Shown here piece by piece: positions 35,061 to 43,914 of a stretch of DNA of 64,000 nucleotides. The stretch spans positions 1 to 64,000 of the forward strand of contig NZ_JALJZY010000007.1 of assembly GCF_024171525.1 (NCBI RefSeq), in the 5' to 3' direction. Source of the stretch: Neisseriaceae bacterium HSC-16F19. Its GTDB lineage: Bacteria > Pseudomonadota > Gammaproteobacteria > Burkholderiales > Neisseriaceae. The notes beneath the pieces were generated by a model. It worked only from the letters and a program-made list of their open reading frames with translations, was not told the DNA's origin and made no database searches. Made by a program: the position numbers and the translations under genes. Position 1 is the first letter of the stretch, and each line of letters opens with the position of its first letter.

Positions 35061-36449
35061 TTAGGCCGGGTTGGCATGCCGCTGTTTGGGCAGGGTGAAG
35101 CGGATGGTGAGGCCGCCGTTGGCGTTGTTGTTGGCGCTGATGCTGCCGCCGTGGCGCTGCACCACATGCTGGGCAATGGCCAGCCCCAGGCCGGTGCCGG
35201 GTTTGTTGGCGCTGGAATCGGCGCGGTAGAAGGCGGTGAAAATGTGTTGCAGCTGGTTTTCCGCCACGCCGGGGCCGTTGTCGCTCACGGTAATCTGCCA
35301 GTGGTCTTTGTCCGGCTCGCGCAGGCACAGCAAGACGGTGCTGCCTTCGGGGCTGTAGGCCAAGGCATTGCGCACCACATTGTCGACGGCGCGGTAGAGA
35401 TAATCGGCATTGGCGTGGATTTGTGCGCTTTCGGGAATGCTGCACGACCATTCGATTTTTTGGTGTTTGCGGTCGGCCACGGCCTGATTGTCGTCCATCA
35501 GCTGCTCCAGAAACGGCACCAGCGACAGGGCTTCGGTTTCCATGGGTACGTTAGCGGTTTCCAGGCGCGACAGGGTGAGCAGCTCGCCCACCAGGCCGTC
35601 CATGCGCGTGAGTTCGGATTCGAGGCGCTGCAAATGCTGTTCCTGCTTTTGCGGCTGTACCTGAATCAGGCCGACGATGGCCTGCATGCGCGCCAGCGGC
35701 GAGCGCATTTCGTGGGACACGTGGTGCAGCAGGTGGCGCTCTTTCTCCACCAGCTTCTGCAATTTGCCCGCCATGCGGTCGAACTGGATGCCCAAGAGAT
35801 AAAGCTCGTCCTGGCGCCCGGCCATCTGGTGGGAGACGCGGGTTTCCAAATCGCCGCCGGCCAGGCGGTTCATGCCGCGCGCCAGTTGGCGTATGGGCTG
35901 GGTGATGTTGTTGGCGAGAATATAGGCCATGAGCAGGCCGACCACGACGATAAAGCCCAGAATGATGAATTCGTGCCAGATGGGCGCGATGGGCAGGCCG
36001 GGAATGAGGAAGGGGCTGGGCGGGCGCTGGATGGTTTCTTTGTCCCAGTCGCGGATGAAAAACAAATACTCCTCGCCCAGACGGTTGTAGGCTACCTGCA
36101 CCAGGGGCGAGTCGGGGTTGTCCATGGCGTAGCTGTGGGCGGCTTCGATGATGCCGGGGTCTACCGGACGCATGAGGATGTCGGTTTTGTCGTCGCCGCG
36201 GATGACCAGGAGATTGTCGCCGCCGGGGCTGTTGTTCCACTCCTGCAACTGCTCGATCACGCCGTTGTCGCCGCGGGTATGGAAGGCGCTGACGGTGCTG
36301 CGCAAGAGGTTGGCCTCAAAGGTGCGCATCTGCCGGAAGCGGGTTTCCGCCAGCGTGTCCTGCACCAGCCAGAATGAAAAACTGGCCACCATGATGGCAC
36401 AGATAATCACCAGACAAAAAGTGGCAAAAATACGCTGGAAGAGTTTCAT
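35061..36449 (-). CDS. misS: Sensor histidine kinase MisS (CpxA-like)
   Basis: 462 aa. Transmembrane helix ~8-30, periplasmic loop to ~155, second helix ~160-180, HAMP domain ~180-235, HisKA with His246 in HHVSHEMRSP, and HATPase with NVVRNALAYSP, DNGPGV and GTGLGLAI. It is the partner of the response regulator upstream on the same strand. The pair matches neisserial MisR/MisS, which responds to envelope stress. A paired uptake sequence (36461-36489) sits between the two genes and could reduce read-through. Confidence 0.9.
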   Translation of the reverse strand: MKLFQRIFATFCLVIICAIMVASFSFWLVQDTLAETRFRQMRTFEANLLRSTVSAFHTRGDNGVIEQLQEWNNSPGGDNLLVIRGDDKTDILMRPVDPGIIEAAHSYAMDNPDSPLVQVAYNRLGEEYLFFIRDWDKETIQRPPSPFLIPGLPIAPIWHEFIILGFIVVVGLLMAYILANNITQPIRQLARGMNRLAGGDLETRVSHQMAGRQDELYLLGIQFDRMAGKLQKLVEKERHLLHHVSHEMRSPLARMQAIVGLIQVQPQKQEQHLQRLESELTRMDGLVGELLTLSRLETANVPMETEALSLVPFLEQLMDDNQAVADRKHQKIEWSCSIPESAQIHANADYLYRAVDNVVRNALAYSPEGSTVLLCLREPDKDHWQITVSDNGPGVAENQLQHIFTAFYRADSSANKPGTGLGLAIAQHVVQRHGGSISANNNANGGLTIRFTLPKQRHANPA

Positions 36450-36460
36450 AAGGATTTAAA

Positions 36461-36489
36461 AGGCTGCCTGAAAGGTTTTCAGGCAGCCT
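36461..36489 (-). terminator. Paired uptake-sequence hairpin between misR and misS
   Basis: AGGCTGCCTGAAA-ggt-TTTCAGGCAGCCT. Read on the minus strand it is followed by TTTAAATCC, a weak T run. Attenuation of misS relative to misR is possible. Confidence 0.55.
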
Positions 36490-36504
36490 GTAACACAGAA
36501 AAAA

Positions 36505-37182
36505 TCAGTTTTTGACAAACAGATAACCCAAACCGCGCACGGTTTGAATCAGCGAGGCATCGCCCAGTTTGTGGCGGATGCTGGAAATGTGCACATCGAT
36601 GCTGCGGTCGAACTTGGCCAGTTTGCGGTCCAGGGCTTCCAGCGACAGGGTTTCCTTGTTGACCACCTGTCCGGCGTGGCGCATCAGCACTTCCAAGAGA
36701 TTGAATTCGGTGCTGGTCAACTCCAGCGGCGCATCGCCGATGGTGGCCTGACGTTTGGCCGGATACAGGGTCACACCGCTGACGGCGATGGCATTGGGGC
36801 TGCCGCTGCCTTCGTTGCTGCTTTGGGTGCGGCGCAAAATGGCATTGATGCGCGCCAACAGTTCGCGCGGCTGGCAGGGCTTGGGTACATAGTCGTCGGC
36901 ACCCATTTCCAAGCCGATGATGCGGTCGATGTCGTCGCCCTTGGCGGTGAGCATGATGATGGGAATCTTGCTTTGCGCACGCACGGTTTTAAGCACGTCC
37001 AGGCCGTTCATTTTCGGCATCATGGAATCGAGCACCACCACGTCGTACTGGCCGGACAGGATTTCCTGCACACCGGCTTCGCCGTCGGCTACGCTGCTGA
37101 CTTCCAGTCCTTCCACGCTCAGGTATTCGGTCAGAAGTTCGGTCAGGGAGTTGTCGTCGTCAACCAAAAGAATGCGGCTCAT
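36505..37182 (-). CDS. misR: Response regulator MisR (OmpR/CpxR-like)
   Basis: 225 aa, the same length as meningococcal MisR. Receiver domain with acidic pocket LLVDDD, phosphorylation site Asp52 (VVVLDSMMPKMNG) and TAKGDD / KP motifs. A winged helix follows at ~130-225, ending SSIRHKLGD..IQTVRGLGYLF. The ATG at 37182 was chosen because it gives the normal MSRILLVDD start after GGAGA. It is the first gene of the misRS operon. Confidence 0.93.
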   Translation of the reverse strand: MSRILLVDDDNSLTELLTEYLSVEGLEVSSVADGEAGVQEILSGQYDVVVLDSMMPKMNGLDVLKTVRAQSKIPIIMLTAKGDDIDRIIGLEMGADDYVPKPCQPRELLARINAILRRTQSSNEGSGSPNAIAVSGVTLYPAKRQATIGDAPLELTSTEFNLLEVLMRHAGQVVNKETLSLEALDRKLAKFDRSIDVHISSIRHKLGDASLIQTVRGLGYLFVKN

Positions 37183-37320
37183 AATGAAGTCTCCGTCTAA
37201 GCGCCGAGGCGGCGCCGTCAAAACAGCCGTCATCTTAACACGGCCGCGGAGGCAATCTTTACATTTCGTGTTCTTTTGCGTGTTTTGGAATTTCTTTACA
37301 TTTCTGCCGAAACCCCGTCC

Positions 37321-39141
37321 CTACTCACTTGCAGCCGCGCCAGCCGGCGGCGTGCACAGCAGCGCTTTGCCGCTCGTAGCATTGTAATCCGTGCAGGCAG
37401 CCTCCAAAGCCGTGACCATGGCCGCACCTTGCGGATGGCTGCGTGCGCGCTCGAGGAAAAACGGCATCATGCCGGGATAATAATGCGCCATGCGCCCCAT
37501 CCACGCCGCCGCTTCTTCATCCCGCCCGGCCTGGGCCAGATACAGCGCGTGCACAAAGGTATTGCTGTACGGGCGGTAACGCGCGGCGCGGGCGGCGGCC
37601 TCTTCGCCCCATTGCGGCAAGGGCGCGTGTTCGCTGTTGGCCTTCTGCACCAGCACCATATCGGTGTAATAGCGCAGCCAGTAGGCGCGTTTGTGCAGGG
37701 CTTTGAGGTCGGCGATTTGCTCGAGGGCGGCCACCCGGTCGGCGGCTTTGCGGTTGGCGCGCAGCAAGTCCTGATAATCCACGCCCGTGCGCACCACTTC
37801 GGCCATCATGGCCACGCACAGCACCAGCGGCAGCCAGTAAAAACGGCGTTCGCGTATAACAGCGGGTGCCTCGGCGGGAATCAGCGCCATCAGCAGGGCG
37901 AACACCGCCAGAAAATACACATACCACAAGGGGTATTCCACCATGCTGTGGCACAGGCTTACCAAGAGCATCAGGCTCAGCAGCATGGATGCGGGCGAAA
38001 ACGGGCGCCGCAGCAAAGGCCACAACACCAACAGCAGACCGGCGGCCAGCACGCCGACACCCACGGCACCCAAAGACACCAGCAATTCCCAAATCAGATT
38101 GTGGCTGTGGGTAAACAGCACCTGGGTTTCGTAGCCGCGAAAACCGTGGGCATAGGCGCCGGTTTCGGCAAAGCCGTGATAGGCAAAGCCGCCCCAGCCG
38201 TAGCCGAACCAGGGTTGCGCCCGGAACAGCAGTTCGGCTTTCTGCCATTCGAAACGGCGGCCGGACTGGGCAAAGGCGGACTGGCCCATGCGTTCGGCGC
38301 CGGATTGGAATTGGGCGCCGCCCAGCCATTCAATCAGCGGGCTTAAGGCAAACTGCATCAGCAATACCAGGCCGATGGCCAGCGCCACCATGCCAATCAG
38401 GCCGTTGGCCTCGCGGCCGCCGCGCCAGCGCCAAAAACCCAGTGCCAAACCGAGGGCGATGATGTAGGCCATGATGGTGCGCGAGCCCACCAGCCCCATT
38501 ACACCGGTGAGCCAGAACAGCAGCAATACTGCCAGCACGGTAGCAAGGCGGCGCTCATGCCACAGATAACACAGCGCCAGCACGCCCCACATCAGGTAAT
38601 GGCCCAAATGGTTGCGCTGCGCCAACTGGCCGTAGATATTGGTGGGACTGGGTGCGGCCAGCAGGCCGGGCAGCCAGGCAGTGTGGCCGGTGAATTGCAG
38701 CACGCACACCACGCTTTGCAAAAACGCGCCCGCCAACAAGGCCCAGGCAACGATTTGCACCGCGCGGCGCTGACCTAAACGCAGCACCCATACCCGCGCT
38801 GCCCACGATAAGGCCGCCAGGCCGACAAAAACGGCGGCGGCCAAATCCGACTGGCTGTAATACGGCAGGTCCATCACCCGCGCCTGCACCGCCACCGCCA
38901 AGGCCAGCAGCAGCCAAAACCAGGCCGCACGCGGCAAGGGAATACGGGCGCGCTCCGCGGCCAAAGTACCGGCGGCGATAAACAGTGCAAACAGCAAGGC
39001 GCCGCTTTCCAAATACATGCCCGACAGCGGCCCGGCACGCCAAGACGACAAAAACGGCACCATGCACAGCAAGGCACAGCCCAGCCACCACACTAGGGTT
39101 TGCGGCGCGTGGCTGCGGTAGTCGGATAAAAGGCCGTTCAT
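37321..39141 (-). CDS. pglL: PglL-type O-oligosaccharyltransferase
   Basis: 606 aa with about 12 helices. The Wzy_C/PglL motif region is visible: AQRNHLGHYLMWGVLAL, then a large periplasmic loop with WFGYGWGGFAYHG and the key histidine segment THSHNLIWELLVSLG. The C-terminal ~170 residues are a soluble domain. Such enzymes move a lipid-linked glycan onto serines of periplasmic and pilus proteins. The start at 39141 overlaps the upstream gene by four bases. No pgl glycan genes lie nearby. O-antigen ligase is the alternative call. Confidence 0.87.
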   Translation of the reverse strand: MNGLLSDYRSHAPQTLVWWLGCALLCMVPFLSSWRAGPLSGMYLESGALLFALFIAAGTLAAERARIPLPRAAWFWLLLALAVAVQARVMDLPYYSQSDLAAAVFVGLAALSWAARVWVLRLGQRRAVQIVAWALLAGAFLQSVVCVLQFTGHTAWLPGLLAAPSPTNIYGQLAQRNHLGHYLMWGVLALCYLWHERRLATVLAVLLLFWLTGVMGLVGSRTIMAYIIALGLALGFWRWRGGREANGLIGMVALAIGLVLLMQFALSPLIEWLGGAQFQSGAERMGQSAFAQSGRRFEWQKAELLFRAQPWFGYGWGGFAYHGFAETGAYAHGFRGYETQVLFTHSHNLIWELLVSLGAVGVGVLAAGLLLVLWPLLRRPFSPASMLLSLMLLVSLCHSMVEYPLWYVYFLAVFALLMALIPAEAPAVIRERRFYWLPLVLCVAMMAEVVRTGVDYQDLLRANRKAADRVAALEQIADLKALHKRAYWLRYYTDMVLVQKANSEHAPLPQWGEEAAARAARYRPYSNTFVHALYLAQAGRDEEAAAWMGRMAHYYPGMMPFFLERARSHPQGAAMVTALEAACTDYNATSGKALLCTPPAGAAASE

Positions 39142-39494
39142 GCCGCCTCCCGCCGTGCCAGCTGCACATAACGCAGACCGGCAATAAAAAACACGCTGCT
39201 GCACAACAGGGCGGCGGCGGCACACCAGCGGCTGGCCGCTTGTGCGTCAAACAAACGCATCACCGCCTCGGCCTGATAGGCCAAGACCAGCATCAGGCTG
39301 TATTGGTAGGTATAAACCTTGCCGCGCACAATGCCCGCCAGCGGCAGGCACAAGGGCAGCGCCTTGAGCGCCAGCCACGAACCGCCGGGGCGCAAAGGCG
39401 CCCACCACAGCTCCCAGCCGAGGCTCACCAGCAACAACAACAGCCAGGCCGCCGTGGCCAGGCGCAAAACGGTTTGAGTCGGTTTGGTCATCAT
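39138..39494 (-). CDS. DUF2069-type small membrane protein
   Basis: 118 aa with four hydrophobic helices (TAAWLLLLLVSLGWELWWAP; LALKALPLCLPLAGIVRG; YQYSLMLVLAYQAEAVMRL; ALLCSSVFFIAGLRYV). The RGKVYTYQYSLML...Y.AEA pattern is that of DUF2069 proteins, whose function is unknown. Adjacent ATGs at 39494/39491. It overlaps pglL by four bases and is translationally coupled to it. Confidence 0.8.
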   Translation of the reverse strand: MMTKPTQTVLRLATAAWLLLLLVSLGWELWWAPLRPGGSWLALKALPLCLPLAGIVRGKVYTYQYSLMLVLAYQAEAVMRLFDAQAASRWCAAAALLCSSVFFIAGLRYVQLARREAA

Positions 39495-39542
39495 CGTAAT
39501 CAAACAGGCAGCACAGGCTGCCTGAAACAATCAATCGAACGG

Positions 39543-39603
39543 GTAGGTCGGCTCTCCGAGCCGACACATCAATATTCCAAGTCGGCTCGGAGAGCCGACC
39601 TAC
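39543..39603. repeat. GTAGGTCGGCTC inverted repeat pair
   Basis: GTAGGTCGGCTCTCCGAGCC and inverted GGCTCGGAGAGCCGACCTAC, downstream of tatC. A second copy is at 41547-41608; half copy at 53092. Confidence 0.85.
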
Positions 39604-39614
39604 CGCTACCGTTT

Positions 39615-40379
39615 TCAGGCAGCCTTGCCGCCCAACAAACGGCACACCACGATGCCCACTTCGTACAGCACAATCAGCGGTATGGCCAGCATCACCTGCG
39701 ACACCACATCCGGCGGCGTCACCACGGCGGCCACCACAAAAGCGCCGACAATCACAAAGGCGCGCGCGTTTTGCAGCTGTTTCACGCTGATCATCCCCAT
39801 GCGGTTGAGCAAAACCACCACCACCGGGGTTTCAAACGCCATGCCGAAGGCGACAAACATGCCCAGCACAAAGGAGACATATTTGCCGATGTCGGTGGCC
39901 ATATTCACGCCCTCCGGCGTCACCCCCGCCAAAAAGCGGAACACCACCGGAAATACCAGGAAATACACAAAGGCCATGCCCGCGGCAAACAGGGTGAGGC
40001 TGCTGAACAAGAGCGGCAGAATCAGGCGTTTTTCATGCCGGTAGAGGCCCGGCGCCACAAAAGCCCACACCTGGTAGAGCGTGTGCGGCAGGGTGAGCAG
40101 GAAGGCCGCCATCAGCGTGACTTTCACCGGCACGAAAAACGGCGCAATCACATCGGTGGCAATCATATGGCTGCCTGCGGGCAGATTGGCCATCAAAGGT
40201 TGTGCCACAAAGGTGTAGATGTGCTGGGCAAAGGGCATCAGCGCAAAAAACGCGCCCACCAGCACCAGCACCAGCCACACCAGGCGGCGGCGCAATTCCA
40301 GCAGATGCTCGATCAGCGGCTGGCCTTCCGGCTCGGCCGACTCGGGCGGCGGTAAAGAGGCGGGTTCGGACATAATCAA
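39615..40379 (-). CDS. tatC: Twin-arginine translocase subunit TatC
   Basis: 254 aa, six helices. HLLELRRRLVWLVLVLVG is the conserved N-terminal region that binds the twin-arginine signal, with FVAPGLYRHEKR and FGMAFETPVVVVLL later. It exports folded proteins with TatA/B. Start at 40379, or at 40373 two codons in. Its stop lies in an uptake sequence (AAG GCT GCC TGA), giving the ending KAA. Confidence 0.96.
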   Translation of the reverse strand: MIMSEPASLPPPESAEPEGQPLIEHLLELRRRLVWLVLVLVGAFFALMPFAQHIYTFVAQPLMANLPAGSHMIATDVIAPFFVPVKVTLMAAFLLTLPHTLYQVWAFVAPGLYRHEKRLILPLLFSSLTLFAAGMAFVYFLVFPVVFRFLAGVTPEGVNMATDIGKYVSFVLGMFVAFGMAFETPVVVVLLNRMGMISVKQLQNARAFVIVGAFVVAAVVTPPDVVSQVMLAIPLIVLYEVGIVVCRLLGGKAA

Positions 40380-40849
40380 TCGGGAGCGGAATGACGGCGC
40401 ACCCGCAGTTGCGGGCGCGGACGGAAACGCGGCCGCATATCGCGGCGGCGCTGCATGGCTTGGCGGCGTAGGGAAACGTGGTGGCGCAGGGGCGGCGGCG
40501 ACCGCGGCAAATCTTCATCGACGATGCCGAAATCGGCCGGTGTGCGTTGCGGCGGCAGGCGCTCCCACGGCGGCAAATCGGCCTCATCATCAAGGCGGAT
40601 GCCGCCCTCAAGCCGGCCGAATTCCTGACGCAGCTGTTGTGCCGCCTGGGTCAGTTCGTCTTTGGCGCGGCCCAATTCGCCCAAGCCGCCTTGGGCGGCC
40701 AAATCGCTTTTGACTCCGGCCACAAAGCGCTGCACGCGCCCCAGCCAGTAGCCCGCGGTGCGTGCCACCTGCGGCAGCCGCTGCGGCCCGAGCACGATAA
40801 GCGCCACCACCGCAATCAGCAGGATTTCACTGAAGGCCAGCTCGAACAT
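40376..40849 (-). CDS. tatB: Twin-arginine translocase subunit TatB
   Basis: 157 aa. One N-terminal helix (MFELAFSEILLIAVVALIVL) with GPQRLP hinge, an amphipathic helix, then a proline/arginine-rich tail after ~residue 90, longer and more basic than in E. coli. It overlaps tatC by four bases. Confidence 0.94.
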   Translation of the reverse strand: MFELAFSEILLIAVVALIVLGPQRLPQVARTAGYWLGRVQRFVAGVKSDLAAQGGLGELGRAKDELTQAAQQLRQEFGRLEGGIRLDDEADLPPWERLPPQRTPADFGIVDEDLPRSPPPLRHHVSLRRQAMQRRRDMRPRFRPRPQLRVRRHSAPD

Positions 40850-40855
40850 AAGGCT

Positions 40856-41059
40856 TTAGGACTGCACGTCTTTGCGGTGCTCGACCACGTCCGCGTCTTT
40901 GTCGGCCTTGTCGGCTTCCGTGCCTTCGTTCAGCCCTTTTTTGAAATCGTGTACCGCGCCGCCGAGGTCTTTGCCGACATTGCGCAATTTGCGGGTGCCG
41001 AAAATCAGCACCACCACCAACAGCACCACCAACCAGTGCCAACCGGATGTAATACCCAC
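40856..41059 (-). CDS. tatA: Twin-arginine translocase subunit TatA
   Basis: 67 aa from a GTG at 41059. The helix WHWLVVLLVVVLIFGTRKL and the following NVGKDLGGAVHDFKKGLNEG are nearly those of neisserial TatA. A TTG 15 bases further upstream is also in frame, but GGAA at the right distance and the family N-terminus favour GTG. It is the first of tatABC. Confidence 0.93.
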   Translation of the reverse strand: MGITSGWHWLVVLLVVVLIFGTRKLRNVGKDLGGAVHDFKKGLNEGTEADKADKDADVVEHRKDVQS

Positions 41060-41084
41060 GTGAATTCCTTTCAATAAACGCGTT

Positions 41085-41112
41085 CAGGCTGCCTGAAAAC
41101 AGGGGCAGCCTG
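41085..41112. repeat. Uptake-sequence hairpin between hisE and tatA
   Basis: CAGGCTGCC ... GGCAGCCTG stem with a ten-base loop. No T run on the minus strand, so only partial termination is expected. Confidence 0.6.
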
Positions 41113-41134
41113 AAAAACTTTGTGATTCATATCG

Positions 41135-41479
41135 TTACTTATTGCGGCTGGCTTTTTCATCCAAGCCGGAAATATTCTGCCGCCGCTTCAATTCCATCAG
41201 CACGTCTTCCGGACGCAGACCGTGATAGGCCAGCAGCACCATGGTGTGAAACCATTCGTCGGCGACTTCCTTAATCAGGTGCAGGCGGTTGCCGTCTTTG
41301 GAGGCCATGATGATTTCGCCCGCCTCTTCAATCACTTTTTTAAGGATGGCGTCTTCGCCGCCGTGCAAAAGCTGCGATACATAAGAGCTTTCCGGCGCGG
41401 CCTGGCGGCGGATTTCCATCACATCGGCAATATCGCTCAAAACCGTATCCAGATGCATTTTTTTCAATTGGCTTTCCAT
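41135..41479 (-). CDS. hisE: Phosphoribosyl-ATP pyrophosphatase
   Basis: 114 aa, a MazG-like all-helical protein (KKVIEEAGEIIMASKDGN, EVADEWFHTMVLL). It hydrolyses PR-ATP to PR-AMP, step two of histidine synthesis. The ATG at 41479 follows GGAGAC. Upstream in-frame codons cross an uptake sequence and a repeat, so are not used. It is a separate gene from hisI. Confidence 0.95.
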   Translation of the reverse strand: MESQLKKMHLDTVLSDIADVMEIRRQAAPESSYVSQLLHGGEDAILKKVIEEAGEIIMASKDGNRLHLIKEVADEWFHTMVLLAYHGLRPEDVLMELKRRQNISGLDEKASRNK

Positions 41480-41546
41480 GCCGTCTCCTTGTGTTTGTGT
41501 TTCAGGCAGCCTGCAATTCCGACTTGTGTACCTGGCAAAACCAGCC

Positions 41547-41608
41547 GTAGGTCGGCTCTCCGAGCCGACACGTTTCACTATGACAGTCGGCTCGGAGAGC
41601 CGACCTAC
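41547..41608. repeat. GTAGGTCGGCTC inverted repeat pair inside the his cluster
   Basis: GTAGGTCGGCTCTCCGAGCC and its inverted copy fill the gap between hisI (stop 41613) and hisE. Confidence 0.85.
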
Positions 41609-41612
41609 CGCA

Positions 41613-42011
41613 TCACTGATGGCCGTAAATTTCGGCCTCGTCTTTTAAGACCGGATCGGTAATGTGCCATTGTTCGCCGTCCCACACCCGGTAAAAACAG
41701 CTTTCGCGGCCGGTATGGCAGGCCATGCCGCCGGTCTGCTCAATCAGCATTACCACCGCGTCGCCGTCGCAGTCTATGCGCAGCTCGTGCACTTTCTGGG
41801 TGTGGCCGGAGGACTCGCCTTTCATCCACTGTTTTTGGCGCGAACGGCTGTAATAATGTGCCAGGCCGGTATCCAGCGTCTGTTGCAGGGCTTCGGCATT
41901 CATCCATGCCACCATCAGCACGCGGCGGCTGTGCACGTCTTGCGCCACGGCACACACCAAGCCGTCGGCATTCCATTTGACGGCATCACGCCAGTTGTCT
42001 GCTTGAACCAT
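41613..42011 (-). CDS. hisI: Phosphoribosyl-AMP cyclohydrolase
   Basis: 132 aa. The zinc-binding cysteines are Cys81 (RIDCDGDAV), Cys98 and Cys105 (GMACHTGRESCFYR), and SRSRQKQWMKGESSGHTQ is the active-site strand. It opens the adenine ring of PR-AMP. Starts almost directly after hisF. Confidence 0.96.
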   Translation of the reverse strand: MVQADNWRDAVKWNADGLVCAVAQDVHSRRVLMVAWMNAEALQQTLDTGLAHYYSRSRQKQWMKGESSGHTQKVHELRIDCDGDAVVMLIEQTGGMACHTGRESCFYRVWDGEQWHITDPVLKDEAEIYGHQ

Positions 42012-42012
42012 A

Positions 42013-42780
42013 TTAAACCCTGACCGGCACACCGGCCTGCAACAGCGCGGCTTTGGCCTCGGCGATACTCACTTCGCCGAAATGAAAAATGCTCGCCGCC
42101 AGCACCGCATCGGCATGGCCTTGGGTAATGCCTTCCACCAGATGGGTGACATTGCCCACGCCGCCGGAGGCGATCACCGGCACATCCACCGCATCGCTGA
42201 CCGCGCGTGTGAGCGCCAGATTAAACCCGGCCTTGGTACCGTCGCGGTCCATGCTGGTGAGCAGGATTTCGCCGGCACCGCGGGCGGCCATTTCCTGCGC
42301 CCACGCCACCGCATCTAGGCCGGTGGGATTGCGGCCGCCGTGGGTAAATACTTCCCAGCGGCTGTTGTCGGCATTGACGGCTTTGGCATCAACCGCCACC
42401 ACGATGGCCTGATTGCCGAAAAAATCGCTGGCCTCATTGACCAAATCCGGCCGTGTAACCGCAGCGGTATTGATGCCGACCTTGTCCGCCCCGGCATTGA
42501 GCAGGCGGCGCACATCGGCCACACTGCGCACGCCGCCGCCCACGGTGAGCGGGATAAACACCTGCGAAGCCACCGCTTCGATGACGTGCAAAATGGTGTC
42601 GCGGTTGTCGGAGCTGGCGGTGATGTCCAGAAAAGTGATTTCGTCCGCGCCCTCGTCGTTATAGCGCTTGGCCACCGCCACCGGGTCACCGGCATCGCGC
42701 AGGCCGACAAAATTCACACCCTTGACCACACGACCGTTGTCCACGTCCAAGCAGGGAATGATGCGTTTGGCCAATGCCAT
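42013..42780 (-). CDS. hisF: Imidazole glycerol phosphate synthase, cyclase subunit
   Basis: 255 aa TIM barrel. IIPCLDVDNGRVVKGVNF holds catalytic Asp12, with SLDIT-like LDITASSD and the second catalytic region VVAVDAKAVN. It works with HisH (encoded 1.1 kb upstream on the same strand) to form the imidazole ring and AICAR, which PurH then recycles. Confidence 0.97.
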   Translation of the reverse strand: MALAKRIIPCLDVDNGRVVKGVNFVGLRDAGDPVAVAKRYNDEGADEITFLDITASSDNRDTILHVIEAVASQVFIPLTVGGGVRSVADVRRLLNAGADKVGINTAAVTRPDLVNEASDFFGNQAIVVAVDAKAVNADNSRWEVFTHGGRNPTGLDAVAWAQEMAARGAGEILLTSMDRDGTKAGFNLALTRAVSDAVDVPVIASGGVGNVTHLVEGITQGHADAVLAASIFHFGEVSIAEAKAALLQAGVPVRV

Positions 42781-42789
42781 GCTCTGTCC

Positions 42790-43107
42790 TTAACCTACCC
42801 AGTCGGTGGCCAGACGCAGGGCTTCGGCGTCGAGGAAGAAAAAGCCCGCACCGGCCAAAACGGCAACTGCTACCACGCCGAGCATGCTGTTGGCGATGGC
42901 GTCGGCCAGCCACATGGCGGCAAATACAAAGGCCCAGCGGATTAGCCAGCTGACCAGCCATACCAGATTGACTTCGGGAACCTCCCATGTCATCAGGTAG
43001 TGAATGATCATGACGATAAAGGTAAAGGTAAACGACTCCCAGAATGCCTGTTTTTCACGGTTGGCGGTGACAAACAACCACAAACCCAGTAACAAAGCAC
43101 CAATCAT
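42790..43107 (-). CDS. Small membrane protein of unknown function in the his cluster
   Basis: 105 aa with three or four hydrophobic helices (MIGALLLGLWLFV; FTFTFIVMIIHYLM; NLVWLVSWLIRWAFVFAAMW; AVAVLAGAGFFF). It lies between hisA and hisF on the same strand with nine bases to hisF. I do not recognise the family. Position suggests only co-transcription, not a role in histidine synthesis. Confidence 0.72.
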   Translation of the reverse strand: MIGALLLGLWLFVTANREKQAFWESFTFTFIVMIIHYLMTWEVPEVNLVWLVSWLIRWAFVFAAMWLADAIANSMLGVVAVAVLAGAGFFFLDAEALRLATDWVG

Positions 43108-43146
43108 ATATATAACTCCCTTAGATTAAATTTCATTTTATCGCTT

Positions 43147-43887
43147 TCAGGCAGCCCAGAGGTCCGCCTGCTGTTGGGCCTCTTTAAAATTCAGCGTGCC
43201 CTCGTAAATGGCGCGGCCGGTAATGGCACCGGTTACGCCGCGTTTGGCCACTGCGCACAGGGCCTGTACGTCGTTGATGTCGGTGAGGCCGCCGGAAGCG
43301 ATCACCGGTATGCCCACGGCTTCGGCCAGGGCCACAGTGGCCTCGATATTGACCCCGCTCATCATGCCGTCGCGGCCGATGTCGGTATAGATAATGCCGT
43401 TGACACCGTTATCGGCAAAGCGGCGGCCCAAATCGGTGACCGTGTGTTCGGTGAGCGTGGCCCAGCCGTCGATGGCCACACGGCCGTCTTTGGCGTCCAA
43501 GCCCACAATGATGTGGCCGGGGAAGGCGGCGCAGGCTTCGGCCACCAGCGCCGGATTTTTCACCGCGGCAGTGCCGATAATCACATCATTGAGCCCCAAA
43601 TCCAGATAACGCTCAATGGTGGCCAAATCGCGGATACCGCCGCCCAGCTGTACCGGAATATGCGCCGCCACCGCCGCCAAAATGGCCTTGATGGCGTCGA
43701 AGTTTTTCGGCGTACCGGCAAAAGCACCGTCCAAATCGACCAGATGCAGACGGCGTGCGCCTTGTTCCAGCCAATGGCGTGCCATCTGTGCCGGGTCGTC
43801 GGAAAAAACCGTAGCGTCTTCCATCAGCCCCTGGCGCAAACGCACACACTGGCCTTGTTTCAAATCAATGGCAGGGATCAGCAGCAT
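43147..43887 (-). CDS. hisA: ProFAR isomerase
   Basis: 246 aa TIM barrel. MLLIPAIDLKQGQCVRLRQG gives the catalytic aspartate, and IYTDIGRDGMMSG the second. It isomerises ProFAR to PRFAR, the HisHF substrate. ATG at 43887 chosen as the family start. The stop is part of an uptake sequence (TGG GCT GCC TGA), ending WAA. Confidence 0.97.
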   Translation of the reverse strand: MLLIPAIDLKQGQCVRLRQGLMEDATVFSDDPAQMARHWLEQGARRLHLVDLDGAFAGTPKNFDAIKAILAAVAAHIPVQLGGGIRDLATIERYLDLGLNDVIIGTAAVKNPALVAEACAAFPGHIIVGLDAKDGRVAIDGWATLTEHTVTDLGRRFADNGVNGIIYTDIGRDGMMSGVNIEATVALAEAVGIPVIASGGLTDINDVQALCAVAKRGVTGAITGRAIYEGTLNFKEAQQQADLWAA

Positions 43888-43914
43888 AAAATATCCAAAT
43901 AATTTAGACGGCAC

